A DNA stretch of 64,000 nucleotides from Riemerella anatipestifer ATCC 11845 = DSM 15868 (GTDB taxonomy: Bacteria > Bacteroidota > Bacteroidia > Flavobacteriales > Weeksellaceae): contig NC_017045.1 of NCBI RefSeq assembly GCF_000252855.1, positions 2,046,001 through 2,110,000 on the forward strand, written 5' to 3'. A program made the translations under genes and the position numbers. The notes beneath the pieces are model-generated. The model was not told the origin of the DNA, searched no databases, and worked only from the letters and a program-made list of their open reading frames with translations. Below, in pieces: positions 1 through 10,463 of this stretch (the stretch's first letter is position 1; every line of letters starts with the position of its first letter).

Positions 1-1
1 T

Positions 2-325
2 GATTCTTTAGACGGTAAAATTTTAGAATGGAGCGGAAGAAATAATTTTCAATTGATGGAGACAGGTCAAGGAGGTTATGGTAAAATAACGGACGAAGTG
101 GTGGCTTTTATCAATAAATTTTATCATAATTATAATATTTTGTTAGAACCCATCTATACAGGCAAGATGATGCAGCGTTTATGGCAGTTGATAGATGAGG
201 GCTTTTTTACTGCAGGAAGTAAAATTTTGACCTTTCATACAGGGGGATTGCAAGGGATAAAAGGAGCTAATGAATTCTTGAAAAACCAAGGCAGACCCGC
301 TATTGTTGAGGGAGATGGAATATAG
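2..325 (+). CDS. ACC deaminase / D-cysteine desulfhydrase family enzyme (C-terminal part)
   Basis: This is the 3' end of a PLP-dependent enzyme of the tryptophan-synthase-beta fold. The frame is open from base 2, so the gene starts before the window; the ATG at 53 is internal. The visible 107 residues contain the family's C-terminal block, with GFFTAGSKILTFHTGGLQG, where the HTGGLQG glycine loop lies near the cofactor phosphate. Family members deaminate 1-aminocyclopropane-1-carboxylate or desulfurate D-cysteine; which substrate applies cannot be decided without the N-terminal half. The next gene starts about 110 bp downstream behind its own -7 box, so the two are probably separate transcription units. 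Confidence 0.8.
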   Translation, partial: DSLDGKILEWSGRNNFQLMETGQGGYGKITDEVVAFINKFYHNYNILLEPIYTGKMMQRLWQLIDEGFFTAGSKILTFHTGGLQGIKGANEFLKNQGRPAIVEGDGI

Positions 326-363
326 GTGAGAGAGGCTTCCGTTTAGAAATAAAAAGATTATTG

Positions 364-371
364 TATCTTTG
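364..371 (+). promoter_or_regulatory. Candidate -7 box (TATCTTTG) for the glucosaminidase gene
   Basis: TATCTTTG matches the Bacteroidota -7 consensus TAnnTTTG and lies 64 bp before the ATG at 436. A T-rich TTTAG about 19 bp upstream could serve as the weakly conserved -33 element. Confidence 0.5.
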
Positions 372-435
372 TTGAGTGGCAGACTGGATTGGTTTGCTGC
401 TTTATTTTTAATAAAAACATAATTTATAAGATATT

Positions 436-1494
436 ATGAAAAAGTTTTTGATAGCTTCGGCGGTTTTAGTCGTTTCACAATTTAAGGCTCAGACATGGGC
501 AACAGATGACCAATATATCCAGCGTTTCGCAGGATATGCCGTGGAAGAAATGGAAAAATATAAAATCCCAGCAAGTATTACTTTAGCACAAGGGATATTA
601 GAAACAGGAGGTGGGCAATCTCGCTTAGCACAAGAAGGTAATAATCACTTTGGAATTAAATGTAAGGAAGGCTGGACGGGCAAAACCATGAGGCATACCG
701 ATGATGCTCCTAACGAGTGTTTTCGTGTGTATAACGACCCAAAGGAGTCTTACGAAGACCATTCTAAGTTTTTAGCTTATCGTAAATACTATACTAATCT
801 ATTTAAACTTGACCCAAAGGATTATAAAGCTTGGGCTCATGGGCTTAAAAAAGCTGGGTATGCTACCAATCCTAGATATGCTTATATTTTGATAAGCAAA
901 ATAGAAAAGTATAAATTATACGAGTTTGATAATATTTCGTCTAAGGAAGTCCCTTTTACATTATTGAAACTTTATCCAGAGTTGAATGATGACAAAGAGT
1001 TTATGGCGAAAATAAACCCACAAAAAGAGGTTAAAAAGAAGGAAAGTGTAACGGTGCATGTTCCTTATCAGCAAACTTCTTATGCAGAGCAACAGAAAAC
1101 AGCAGATCAGCTAAGAAAAGAAAAATTAGCATTGTTGGAAGGCATAACAGTGAAATCTCATCCTAATGGAGGATTGAAGTATGTAGTGATTCCAGCAGAT
1201 ACTGATGTGGCTTACATTGCTAAAAAGTTTGAAATGAGAGAGGGGAGGTTGTTAAAGTGGAATGATTTAAGTGGGAATAAACTAAAGGCAAATGATGTTT
1301 TGTTTTTAGAACCAAAATCTTCTACAGGAAGTATAGAAACATACAAGGCTGAAAAGGGAGATACAATGCATAAAATTTCTCAAAAATTTGGTATTAAATT
1401 AAGAAAACTTTACTCCAAAAATAGAATGGAGTATGGAGAACAGCCTAAGCAAGGGCAAATTATTTATTTGCAAAAGAAAGCTCCACGCAGATAG
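436..1494 (+). CDS. Glucosaminidase with two LysM domains (peptidoglycan hydrolase)
   Basis: Secreted cell-wall hydrolase of 352 residues. Residues 1-18 form a signal peptide. Residues about 25-165 are a glucosaminidase (FlgJ/Lys-type) domain: ITLAQGILETGGGQSRLA carries the catalytic glutamate region, followed by NNHFGIKC and YATNPRYAYILISKI. A charged linker (about 195-235) leads to two LysM modules at about 248-293 and 303-348, which bind glycan strands. It probably cleaves N-acetylglucosaminyl bonds during wall remodelling or cell separation. hemL follows after 30 bp and may be cotranscribed. Domain order and length are typical of Flavobacteriia homologues. Confidence 0.88.
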   Translation: MKKFLIASAVLVVSQFKAQTWATDDQYIQRFAGYAVEEMEKYKIPASITLAQGILETGGGQSRLAQEGNNHFGIKCKEGWTGKTMRHTDDAPNECFRVYNDPKESYEDHSKFLAYRKYYTNLFKLDPKDYKAWAHGLKKAGYATNPRYAYILISKIEKYKLYEFDNISSKEVPFTLLKLYPELNDDKEFMAKINPQKEVKKKESVTVHVPYQQTSYAEQQKTADQLRKEKLALLEGITVKSHPNGGLKYVVIPADTDVAYIAKKFEMREGRLLKWNDLSGNKLKANDVLFLEPKSSTGSIETYKAEKGDTMHKISQKFGIKLRKLYSKNRMEYGEQPKQGQIIYLQKKAPRR

Positions 1495-1524
1495 TATTTA
1501 ATAATTAGGAAAAATAAAATTAAG

Positions 1525-2805
1525 ATGTTATATCAAAGAAGTAGTGCCTTATTTCAAGAGGCTAAAAACTATATTCCTGGTGGTGTAAACTCTCCTGTAA
1601 GAGCGTTTAAATCGGTGGGCGGAACACCTGTATTTATGAAGTCTGCTAAAGGGGCTTACCTTACAGACGCAGACGATAAAACTTATATAGATTATATCAA
1701 TTCGTGGGGACCAGCCATATTAGGGCATACTCACCCTGAAGTATTAGAGGCTGTAAAGTTACAAGCTGAAAAAGGCTTCTCCTTTGGGACACCTACTGAG
1801 TTAGAAACCGAAATTGCTAAATTTATCACAGAAAATGTACCTAATATAGACCAAATAAGAATGGTATCATCTGGTACAGAGGCTTGTATGAGTGCTATTC
1901 GTTTGGCTAGAGGCTACACAGGGAGAGATAAAATTATTAAGTTTGAAGGTTGTTATCATGGGCATTCAGACTCATTTCTGATAAAAGCAGGGAGTGGTGC
2001 GGCAACTTTTGGAAATCCAAATTCTCCAGGAGTTACGCAAGGTACAGCTAAAGATACTTTATTGGCTAGATATAATGATTGGGAGCAAATTCAAGATTTA
2101 TTTCGCCATAACGAAGGGCAAATTGCGGCGGTTATCATAGAGCCAGTGGCTGGTAATATGGGTTGTGTACTTCCTGAAAATAACTTTTTACAAAATCTAA
2201 GGCAAATCTGCGACCGTAACGGAACTCTTTTAATTTTTGATGAAGTGATGACGGGCTTTCGTCTAGGATTTGGTGGAGCTCAAGAGGTCTATGGAGTGAA
2301 GGCGGACTTGGTAACTTATGGTAAAGTTATCGGTGGAGGTATGCCTGTGGGTGCCTTTGCTGGGCGTCGTGAAATTATGGAATGTCTGGCTCCTAAAGGT
2401 GCCGTTTATCAAGCAGGAACGCTTAGTGGTAATCCTATTGCGATGAGAGCGGGACTGACGACATTGCAACTCATTAAAAATGACGAGAATTTCTATCAAA
2501 ATCTTGATAAGACCACAGAAAAATTAGATTTTGAAATTGCTAAAATCCTTAACGAAAAAGGGATTGAATACCGTATCAATAGAAAAGGCTCTATGATGTC
2601 TGTGTTTTTCCATACTAATAGAGTAGCTAATTTTGATGAGGCACAACAGGCCAATCATTCGTTATTTAATACCTTTTTTCATCACTTGTTGGAGAGAGGT
2701 GTTTATCTTCCACCTAGTGGGTACGAAACTTGGTTTATTTCTTCTGAAATAAAAGATAATGAGATAGATAAAACTTTAGAAGCAATAAGAAGTTTTCAGT
2801 ATTAA
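1525..2805 (+). CDS. hemL: Glutamate-1-semialdehyde 2,1-aminomutase
   Basis: PLP enzyme of tetrapyrrole synthesis that converts glutamate-1-semialdehyde to 5-aminolevulinate in the C5 pathway. It has 426 residues, the usual length. Visible signatures are [11 protein letters not shown] near the N-terminus, SSGTEA (cofactor phosphate binding), [20 protein letters not shown] (PLP-ring aspartate) and [15 protein letters not shown], in which Lys267 is the expected Schiff-base lysine. A strong intrinsic terminator follows at 2813, so the transcript ends here. The other C5-pathway genes are not in the window. Confidence 0.96.
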   Translation: MLYQRSSALFQEAKNYIPGGVNSPVRAFKSVGGTPVFMKSAKGAYLTDADDKTYIDYINSWGPAILGHTHPEVLEAVKLQAEKGFSFGTPTELETEIAKFITENVPNIDQIRMVSSGTEACMSAIRLARGYTGRDKIIKFEGCYHGHSDSFLIKAGSGAATFGNPNSPGVTQGTAKDTLLARYNDWEQIQDLFRHNEGQIAAVIIEPVAGNMGCVLPENNFLQNLRQICDRNGTLLIFDEVMTGFRLGFGGAQEVYGVKADLVTYGKVIGGGMPVGAFAGRREIMECLAPKGAVYQAGTLSGNPIAMRAGLTTLQLIKNDENFYQNLDKTTEKLDFEIAKILNEKGIEYRINRKGSMMSVFFHTNRVANFDEAQQANHSLFNTFFHHLLERGVYLPPSGYETWFISSEIKDNEIDKTLEAIRSFQY

Positions 2806-2812
2806 ATATCTA

Positions 2813-2846
2813 AATCACTCCAGAATTCTGAGAGTGATTTTTTATT
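2813..2846 (+). terminator. Rho-independent terminator after hemL
   Basis: The stem AATCACTC/GAGTGATT (2813-2820 with 2832-2839) encloses the self-complementary CAGAATTCTG and is followed directly by a T-run. Confidence 0.8.
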
Positions 2847-2881
2847 TTTGATGAAATATTAAATAGAATAGTTAGTTTTTT

Positions 2882-2889
2882 TATCTTTG
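2882..2889 (+). promoter_or_regulatory. Candidate -7 box (TATCTTTG) for the DPP-IV-like gene
   Basis: TATCTTTG fits TAnnTTTG and lies 26 bp before the ATG at 2916, just downstream of the hemL terminator. No convincing -33 TTG is seen at the usual spacing. Confidence 0.5.
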
Positions 2890-2915
2890 GGACGATTTGT
2901 AATAATTATTATGAT

Positions 2916-5048
2916 ATGAAAAAAATAGTGATACTAGCATTAGGTTTATTTTTGTCTGTTAATGCCTATAAAGGGCAGGAAATTACATTGGACAAAATCT
3001 ACTCGGGCTATTATAGAGGTAAAGGTATAGCGGGGATTTCTCCATTAAAAACAGATGATTATTACGCCGTAATAGAACCAACAGGAATTGCAAAATACTC
3101 TTATAAAACTTTACAAAAAGAAGGTTATATAGTAGAGGGAAGATACGAAGATTATCAGCTTTCTAACGATGGTCAAAAGATTTTGTTGCAGAAAGTTAGT
3201 GAGCCTATTTACAGACATTCTTTTTTAGGTGTTTTTGATGTTAAGGATTTGTCAAGCGGAAAAATCATTTCTTTATTTGAAGGGAAACCTGTTCAGGAGC
3301 CTACCTTTTCGCCTGACGGTAGCAAAGTGGCTTTTATTTCAGAAAATAATTTGTATTACCAAGACTTAGCGTCGGGGCAAGTAGTTCAAATTACAACGGA
3401 CGGTAAGAAAAATGAAATTTTGAACGGACTGGCAGATTGGGTTTATGAAGAGGAATTTGGTCATGCTAAACAATATGTATGGAATAGTGGCGGTGATGCC
3501 ATTGTTTTTGTAAGGTCTGATGAAACAGCTGTTCCTGAAATGAATATGCCTATCTACGGAAACAATCTATATCCACAAGATTTTAAATTCAAATATCCTA
3601 AAGCGGGCGAAAAAAACTCGGAAGTTAGTTTACATTATTATCAATTAGCTACAAAGAAGATAGCTAAGGTAGATTTAGGTGTTTTTGAGAATTATTACAT
3701 TCCACAATTATTTGTATCTAAGGTGTCTGATGAGGTTTTGGTGGCTACGGCTAACAGGCATCAGAATAAGTTAGATATACTAAAGCTAAAAACATCTAAC
3801 GGGAAAGTAGAAAAACTATTTACGGAAACTGATAAGGCGTGGATAGAAACTGATAATTTGACTTTAGAGTTTCTTTCTGATGGAGGTATGTTATGGGCTT
3901 CGGAGAGAGATGGTTATCGTCATTTGTATTGGTATGATGCTAAAGGTAAACTAAAAAAACAGGTTACAAAAGGAAATTGGGAAATTACAGACTATTACGG
4001 TTTTGATGCTAAAAATCAAGAGGTTTTTGTGCAAACTACTCAGAATGGAAGTATCAATAAGGTAGTGTCTAAAATCAATATCAATACGGGTAAATCTCAA
4101 ATTGTTTCAGATATAGAAGGTAACAATACGGCTTCTTTTAGTCCTAATTTTAATTATTTTATCAATACAACCTCTTCTGCTAAAACCCCACACAAATATG
4201 TGTTGAGAGATAGAAATGGAAAAAGTTTGAAAGAAATACAAAACAATGATGAGCTTTTAACTAAGTTAAAAACTGATAATTGGGTAGAGAAGGAATTTTT
4301 TACTATACCCAATGATGCAGGAGACCAAATGAATGCGTGGATTATGAAGCCTAAAAACTTTGACCCTAACAAAAAATATCCTTTGTTTATGTTTCAGTAT
4401 TCAGGACCAGGGTCTCAGCAAGTAAGTAATTCTTGGGATTCTAGTAATGGTTTATGGTTTAATCATTTAGTTCAGAAAGGCTATGTTGTAGCCTGTGTAG
4501 ACGGTAGAGGTACAGGTTATAAAGGTGCAAATTATAAGAAGTCAACCTATCTTAATTTAGGTAAATATGAAATAGAAGACCAAATAACTGCTGCGAAATG
4601 GTTTGGGAAACAGTCTTATATAGATGCTAGCAGAATTGGGATTTTTGGCTGGAGCTTTGGAGGTTACATGGCTAGTTTAGCGATGACTAAAGGGGCTGAC
4701 GTCTTTAAAATGGGAATTGCAGTAGCACCAGTAACCAATTGGCGTTTTTATGATACGGTTTACACAGAAAGATTTTTGAGAACTCCACAAGAAAATGCAA
4801 AAGGTTATGATGAAAATTCTCCTACGGAATATGCTCATTTATTAAAAGGTAAGTTCTTGATGATACACGGTACAGCAGATGATAATGTACATTTTCAAAA
4901 TGCAGCAGTATTTTCCGAGGCACTTATTCAGAATAAAAAGCAGTTTGAGTTTATGACTTACCCAGATAAAAATCATAGTATATATGGAGGGAATACTCGC
5001 TCTCAACTTTATGAAAAGATGACACAATTTATATTGAATAATCTTTAA
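2916..5048 (+). CDS. Dipeptidyl peptidase IV-like S9 family serine peptidase
   Basis: Exported prolyl dipeptidyl peptidase of 710 residues that removes Xaa-Pro dipeptides from oligopeptides, presumably in the periplasm. Residues 1-20 are a signal peptide. The N-terminal two thirds is the DPP-IV beta-propeller, including DWVYEEEF with Glu178/Glu179, the pair that anchors the substrate amino terminus. The C-terminal alpha/beta-hydrolase domain has GWSFGG with nucleophile Ser580, HGTADDNVHF with Asp655 and KNHSIYGG with His687; the Asp-to-His spacing of 32 equals that of human DPP-IV as I recall it. It is monocistronic, with its own -7 box and terminator. Confidence 0.95.
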   Translation: MKKIVILALGLFLSVNAYKGQEITLDKIYSGYYRGKGIAGISPLKTDDYYAVIEPTGIAKYSYKTLQKEGYIVEGRYEDYQLSNDGQKILLQKVSEPIYRHSFLGVFDVKDLSSGKIISLFEGKPVQEPTFSPDGSKVAFISENNLYYQDLASGQVVQITTDGKKNEILNGLADWVYEEEFGHAKQYVWNSGGDAIVFVRSDETAVPEMNMPIYGNNLYPQDFKFKYPKAGEKNSEVSLHYYQLATKKIAKVDLGVFENYYIPQLFVSKVSDEVLVATANRHQNKLDILKLKTSNGKVEKLFTETDKAWIETDNLTLEFLSDGGMLWASERDGYRHLYWYDAKGKLKKQVTKGNWEITDYYGFDAKNQEVFVQTTQNGSINKVVSKININTGKSQIVSDIEGNNTASFSPNFNYFINTTSSAKTPHKYVLRDRNGKSLKEIQNNDELLTKLKTDNWVEKEFFTIPNDAGDQMNAWIMKPKNFDPNKKYPLFMFQYSGPGSQQVSNSWDSSNGLWFNHLVQKGYVVACVDGRGTGYKGANYKKSTYLNLGKYEIEDQITAAKWFGKQSYIDASRIGIFGWSFGGYMASLAMTKGADVFKMGIAVAPVTNWRFYDTVYTERFLRTPQENAKGYDENSPTEYAHLLKGKFLMIHGTADDNVHFQNAAVFSEALIQNKKQFEFMTYPDKNHSIYGGNTRSQLYEKMTQFILNNL

Positions 5049-5067
5049 AATGTTCAATAATAATAGC

Positions 5068-5099
5068 AAAAGAGCTACTTTTTAAAGTAGCTCTTTTTT
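5068..5099 (+). terminator. Terminator after the DPP-IV-like gene
   Basis: The perfect stem AAAGAGCTACTTT/AAAGTAGCTCTTT (5069-5081 with 5084-5096) ends in a T-run about 20 bp after the stop codon. Confidence 0.8.
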
Positions 5100-5110
5100 G
5101 TTATTTGGAA

Positions 5111-5145
5111 ATAAAAAATGCTATTGAGTTTATCAATAGCATTTT
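5111..5145 (-). terminator. Terminator of the tRNA-Leu transcript
   Basis: A 13-bp perfect stem (5115-5127 with 5133-5145, AAAATGCTATTGA/TCAATAGCATTTT) starts 5 bp past the tRNA 3' end and is followed by a T-run on the minus strand. Confidence 0.8.
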
Positions 5146-5149
5146 ACTG

Positions 5150-5231
5150 TACCCAGAGCCGGGATCGAACCGGCACGCCTTTCGGCATTGGTGTTTGAGA
5201 CCAACGCGTCTACCAATTCCGCCATCTGGGC
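5150..5231 (-). tRNA. tRNA-Leu (anticodon CAA)
   Basis: The minus-strand sequence folds as a class II tRNA of 82 nt. The acceptor stem GCCCAGA pairs with TCTGGGT with discriminator A. The D-loop carries GGTAG, the anticodon stem TTGGT/ACCAA holds the loop CTCAAAC with anticodon CAA, there is a variable arm (TGCCGAAAGGCG region), and the T-arm contains GGTTCGATCC. CCA is not encoded. It reads UUG leucine codons. It stands alone with its own terminator. Confidence 0.95.
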
Positions 5232-5296
5232 ATGTGTTGAATTAGAGACTGCAAATATAGACTTTTTTTAGATTATACAAAAATATTTTTAGCATT

Positions 5297-6064
5297 TTAC
5301 CAAAAAACCTCCAATCCATCATGAGCAGGTTTTATGTGCGGAGGTAATAGGCTTTCTATCTCATTGTGAAACCCTAATCTATGGCTAATGTGAGTAAGAT
5401 AAGTAGTTTTAGGCTTTAAGGTTTCTACAAGTTCTAAAACTTGTGGAAGTATAAAATGGGAAGCATGCGGTTCTTCTGCTCTTAAGCAGTTAATGATTAA
5501 AATATCTAAATTTTTTAATTTCTCAAGTTGGTCTTTACTAATGGAACTTGCATCGGTAATATAGGCTAGATTTCCTATTTTATAACCAAGTATGGGGAGT
5601 TTTCCGTGGAGTACTTCTATGGGTTCTATTAAAGTTCCTAGTAGTTCAAATGGTTGGTTTGTAATTTTATATAAGTCAAAACTAGGTGCTCCAGGATATT
5701 TTTCCGTAGCGAAGGCGTAAGGAAACCTTTGTATGATTTCGTTTGAAACTCTTTCTAAACAGTAAATAGGTATATTTTTATTAGTATTGAAAATAATGGG
5801 ACGAAGGTCGTCCAACCCAATAATATGGTCATTATGCTCGTGTGTTACTAGGAGGGCATCTATGTGAGACTCTCCGAAGGAAAGCATTTGTTGTCTAAAA
5901 TCGGGTCCGCAATCTATTAAAATTTTTTTATTGTTATTAGTTGTAATTATAGCGGAAGACCTAAGTCTTTTATCTTTAGGGTTTTGAGAGAGGCAAACAG
6001 GGTGGTTAGAACCTATAACAGGTATGCCTTGAGAAGTGCCTGTGCCTAAAAATTTCAGCTTCAT
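5297..6064 (-). CDS. MBL-fold metallo-hydrolase (PhnP-like)
   Basis: Cytosolic metallo-beta-lactamase-fold hydrolase of about 255 residues. It begins with the family signature FLGTGTSQGIPVIG, has the metal-binding motif THEHNDHIIGLDDLRP, an aspartate in DCGPDFR, YITDASS and a late THISH/HDGLE block. PhnP-type proteins hydrolyse cyclic phosphodiesters, but no phn genes are nearby, so the substrate is unknown. An in-frame ATG at 6082 would add six residues; I chose 6064 because homologues begin right at the FLGTG strand. It is divergent from the gene at 6119 across only about 55 bp. Confidence 0.82.
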   Translation of the reverse strand: MKLKFLGTGTSQGIPVIGSNHPVCLSQNPKDKRLRSSAIITTNNNKKILIDCGPDFRQQMLSFGESHIDALLVTHEHNDHIIGLDDLRPIIFNTNKNIPIYCLERVSNEIIQRFPYAFATEKYPGAPSFDLYKITNQPFELLGTLIEPIEVLHGKLPILGYKIGNLAYITDASSISKDQLEKLKNLDILIINCLRAEEPHASHFILPQVLELVETLKPKTTYLTHISHRLGFHNEIESLLPPHIKPAHDGLEVFW

Positions 6065-6118
6065 TTTTGAGTTTAAAATCATTTTGGTAAATTTACAAAA
6101 AATATAAATATTGCGAAT

Positions 6119-7552
6119 ATGTCGGGAATCAAAGCGGTTTTAACCCCTAAACAAAAAGCATTAGCAGTTAATCTAGACCCTTCAATATATGGTACATTTG
6201 CGGAGATTGGAGCGGGGCAGGAGACGGTGCGTCATTTCTTTAGAGCAGGAGGAGCTTCTGGTACTATTGCCAAAGCGATGTCCGCCTATGATAAGGAATA
6301 TAGTAATGCTATCTATGGACAAGAGGTTAAGAATAGATTTGTTACTCAGAATAGATTAAAAAAAATGCTCAGACATGAGGTGAGCCTTATAGAAGAGCGA
6401 CTAGATAATACCGAAACTCCAGATAGAAAGTTTTTTTCGTATGCTAATACCGTAACCACAATAAATTACCATAAAACCTTTAAAGGTCATGGCTGGGTAG
6501 GGTTGATGTTTCAGCACGAGGCAGATGCGGAGTATAGCGAAATTATTCTGCATATCAGATTTAAAGAAAATGATGCAACACTTCAGCAGGAAACTTTAGG
6601 AAATCTAGGTGTTAATCTCATTTTTGGGGCTTTTAATTATGCTGATAATCCAAGACATTTAATTAACAGTCTTTACGATGATATTTCTATTGATAAGATA
6701 GAAATTGATATGATTGATTTCCAAGGACCTGCATTTGAGTATGTTGATAACCGATTGATGAGTTTACAGCTTGTCAAAAAAGGTATGACGGAAGCGGTTA
6801 TATTTAACTCCGAAGGTAAAAATATGCTTCCAGCAGATATTCTTTACAAAAAAGATGTTTTTGCGGTGAGAGGTAGCTTTAGACCTGTAACATTGGTGAA
6901 TATAGATATGTTTGAAAATGGTCTAGATCTTTTTCTAAAAGATACTAAAGGAAAGCCCGAGGGCACCGTAATTATCTTTGAAATTACAACGGCTAATCTT
7001 AGAGCAACGGGTAAAATAGACGAGAGAGACTTTTTGGATAGGGTAGATGTGTTAGCAAAGTTAGGCTACACTGTAATGGTGTCTAACTTTTCTGAGTATT
7101 ATCGTTTGGTAGAGTATTTTTACAGCTATAATATTCGCTATTTGGGTGTAGCGATGGGAGTTAATAATTTGCTAATGGTCTTTGATGAAGATTATTACAA
7201 AAACTTGCCAGGTGGAATATTAGAGGCATTTGGTAAATTCTTTAGAAAAGATATGAAGGTTTATTTGTATCCTTATAAAGATCCAGAATCTCACGAGGTG
7301 TTAGATTCTGATAATTTAAAAGTGAATGAAAACCTTAAAGAACTATACAAATACTTTAAGCATAATAATAGAATTGTTGATATTAAGACTTATAATCCTG
7401 AATATTCCGAAATCTATTCTCGTGAAATTTTGGTTAAAATAGCAAATTGTGAAACATGTTGGGAGTGTCAACTTCCAGAAGGTGTGGCAGATATGATTAA
7501 AGAGAGAGGTATGTTTGGCTACAAAGAAGCAATCGCCCTAAAAGAATTTTAA
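6119..7552 (+). CDS. Conserved Bacteroidota protein of unknown function (477 aa)
   Basis: I recognise the family only as a conserved hypothetical found in Bacteroidota and a few other phyla. It carries no signal peptide or membrane helix, so occasional automatic names such as TonB-dependent receptor cannot be right. The N-terminus has a highly conserved-looking block (FAEIGAGQETVRHFFRAGGA). Four cysteines or histidines cluster near the C-terminus in CETCWECQLPEG, a possible metal or redox site. It is followed after 12 bp by a GAF/fRMsr protein, suggesting an operon and a possible link to redox sensing; that link is inference. Confidence 0.75.
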   Translation: MSGIKAVLTPKQKALAVNLDPSIYGTFAEIGAGQETVRHFFRAGGASGTIAKAMSAYDKEYSNAIYGQEVKNRFVTQNRLKKMLRHEVSLIEERLDNTETPDRKFFSYANTVTTINYHKTFKGHGWVGLMFQHEADAEYSEIILHIRFKENDATLQQETLGNLGVNLIFGAFNYADNPRHLINSLYDDISIDKIEIDMIDFQGPAFEYVDNRLMSLQLVKKGMTEAVIFNSEGKNMLPADILYKKDVFAVRGSFRPVTLVNIDMFENGLDLFLKDTKGKPEGTVIIFEITTANLRATGKIDERDFLDRVDVLAKLGYTVMVSNFSEYYRLVEYFYSYNIRYLGVAMGVNNLLMVFDEDYYKNLPGGILEAFGKFFRKDMKVYLYPYKDPESHEVLDSDNLKVNENLKELYKYFKHNNRIVDIKTYNPEYSEIYSREILVKIANCETCWECQLPEGVADMIKERGMFGYKEAIALKEF

Positions 7553-7564
7553 AATAAATTAGGT

Positions 7565-8014
7565 ATGGAGAAATTAAAAATAAAATTATCAGAAATCATC
7601 TCTGATAATCATCTTTCTAAAGATGAAAAACTCAAAGCAATTTGTGAAGTTTTAGACCAAGAAAAAAGTTACTTTAACTGGACAGGGTTTTATTTTAAAA
7701 ATGGAAATAAAGAAGAACTTATATTAGGACCTTATGTAGGAGCGCCTACAGATCATACGGTTATTCCTTTCGGTAGAGGTATTTGTGGGCAAGTAGCTGT
7801 ATCTAATAAAACGTTTGAAGTACCAGATGTTATGGCTGAAGATAACTATTTGTCGTGTTCCATAGATACGAAAGCAGAATTGGTAGTTCCTATCATAAAA
7901 AATGGAGAGAATATAGGTCAAATAGATATAGATTCTCACACAATAAATCCTTTTACGAAGGAAGATGTAAAGCTTTTGGAATGGCTTTGTAGTGAGGTTG
8001 CAACTATATTATAA
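7565..8014 (+). CDS. GAF-domain protein, free methionine-R-sulfoxide reductase-like
   Basis: A single GAF domain of 149 residues. It resembles fRMsr (E. coli MsrC), which reduces free methionine-(R)-sulfoxide: FNWTGFYF, then GPYVGAP, FGRGICGQ, DVMAEDNYLSCS and GQIDIDSH. Two of the three cysteines of the E. coli enzyme have counterparts (GICG and LSCS). The position where E. coli has its first cysteine reads TDH here, so activity could be altered or use only two cysteines. It follows the 477-aa unknown protein by 12 bp and ends before a terminator. Confidence 0.8.
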   Translation: MEKLKIKLSEIISDNHLSKDEKLKAICEVLDQEKSYFNWTGFYFKNGNKEELILGPYVGAPTDHTVIPFGRGICGQVAVSNKTFEVPDVMAEDNYLSCSIDTKAELVVPIIKNGENIGQIDIDSHTINPFTKEDVKLLEWLCSEVATIL

Positions 8015-8097
8015 TTTTCAGTATGTTAGTGTGTAATCGTTCTTTTAGAAGAATACTCTTTTTTAATATATTAAATTTGATTTAGAGGGAAATTTGG

Positions 8098-8128
8098 GAG
8101 TCTGTTTACATTTTAAGCAGACTCTTTT
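8098..8128 (+). terminator. Stem-loop terminator after the GAF gene
   Basis: The inverted repeat GAGTCTG/CAGACTC (8098-8104 with 8118-8124) is followed by TTTT. It lies between convergent genes and may act in both directions. Confidence 0.6.
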
Positions 8129-8157
8129 AGATGATAGTTGAAGTTGGATTGAAGATT

Positions 8158-8733
8158 TTACAACGATTCAGAATTGAGTTTGTAGCGTCTAATTTCTTTA
8201 TTCATTTTTCTTAGCATACCTATGGTGCCTATTTTTACAGAATTTTCTGCATTTCCAAGAAGTCTAGCATTACCTTTATAGGTGTCATAGGAGGTTTCTA
8301 TAATAAAATTTCCGTCAGCATCATAAAGTTTAGCACTTACAAGAACTTGGTTAGAAAAAACATAACGTCCAAAACCTACTTTAAAATACTTTACTCTTGG
8401 TATGAGTGCCACTTCGGCATTATTATTTAGACAAATTTCTTTAATATATTCGGTGTCAATATTTTCATAAGACATGACACAATCCACTCGTAGAATTTTC
8501 CCACTATTTCTATCTTTCAAAAAATCGCTTGCGGCACTGTAGAATGCGTTATATGTAGGAATGTATATTTCTGGTATTTCTGGAGTGATTACTGGATTAA
8601 AGTACACCACCTTTTTTACCTTTTTTATTTTGATATTTTTATTAAGGTAGCTAAGACTATCGCCCCATGCGGAACAGCCTATGGTACAAATTAAAGAAAC
8701 AGATATACCTATTAAGATTAAAGTTTTTTTCAT
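8158..8733 (-). CDS. Putative lipoprotein of unknown function
   Basis: A 191-residue exported protein. From the ATG at 8733 it has a lysine-rich start, a hydrophobic core and a lipobox ending in TIGC followed by S, giving a lipidated cysteine. The mature part is predicted alpha/beta with no motif I know; YYFN-like strands and a GNAR segment stand out. Two upstream in-frame ATGs (8751, 8739) would only lengthen the signal peptide's n-region, so 8733 is preferred. It is monocistronic and convergent with the GAF gene. Confidence 0.65.
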   Translation of the reverse strand: MKKTLILIGISVSLICTIGCSAWGDSLSYLNKNIKIKKVKKVVYFNPVITPEIPEIYIPTYNAFYSAASDFLKDRNSGKILRVDCVMSYENIDTEYIKEICLNNNAEVALIPRVKYFKVGFGRYVFSNQVLVSAKLYDADGNFIIETSYDTYKGNARLLGNAENSVKIGTIGMLRKMNKEIRRYKLNSESL

Positions 8734-8826
8734 ACCCATTTTACAATGCAAATATACTCTTTTAAAGGTGATTAGTGCAATACCTTGTGTGTAAGATTTA
8801 TGCTATTTTTTTTAGAAATAAAATAT

Positions 8827-10277
<1,451 letters not shown>

Positions 10278-10297
10278 CGACTAAATGAAAGATATTT

Positions 10298-10456
10298 ATG
10301 ATTAAGACGATAAGGCTTTTAGTGAGATTTATATTTTATATGGTATTATGGACCATATTTTCTGTATGGGTAGAGATGTCAGATTTATTATATCAAATCA
10401 TAACGGTAATAGTTGCCGTTATTTTTGTGCTTTTGACTTTACTGAATCCCAAATAA
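10298..10456 (+). CDS. Small membrane protein (52 aa)
   Basis: A short frame begins with ATG 20 bp after rtcB. It encodes MIKTIRLLVRFIFYMVLWTI and then a second hydrophobic stretch (residues about 32-50), giving two predicted membrane helices joined by a short acidic turn (EMSD). I do not recognise it. It may be translated from the rtcB transcript. The regulatory palindrome of the HIRAN gene starts 7 bp after its stop codon. Confidence 0.45.
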   Translation: MIKTIRLLVRFIFYMVLWTIFSVWVEMSDLLYQIITVIVAVIFVLLTLLNPK

Positions 10457-10463
10457 TATTTTC

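Noticed and set aside
6119-7552. TonB-dependent receptor
   Set aside because: Names of this kind occur for the family, but there is no signal peptide, plug signature or barrel pattern.
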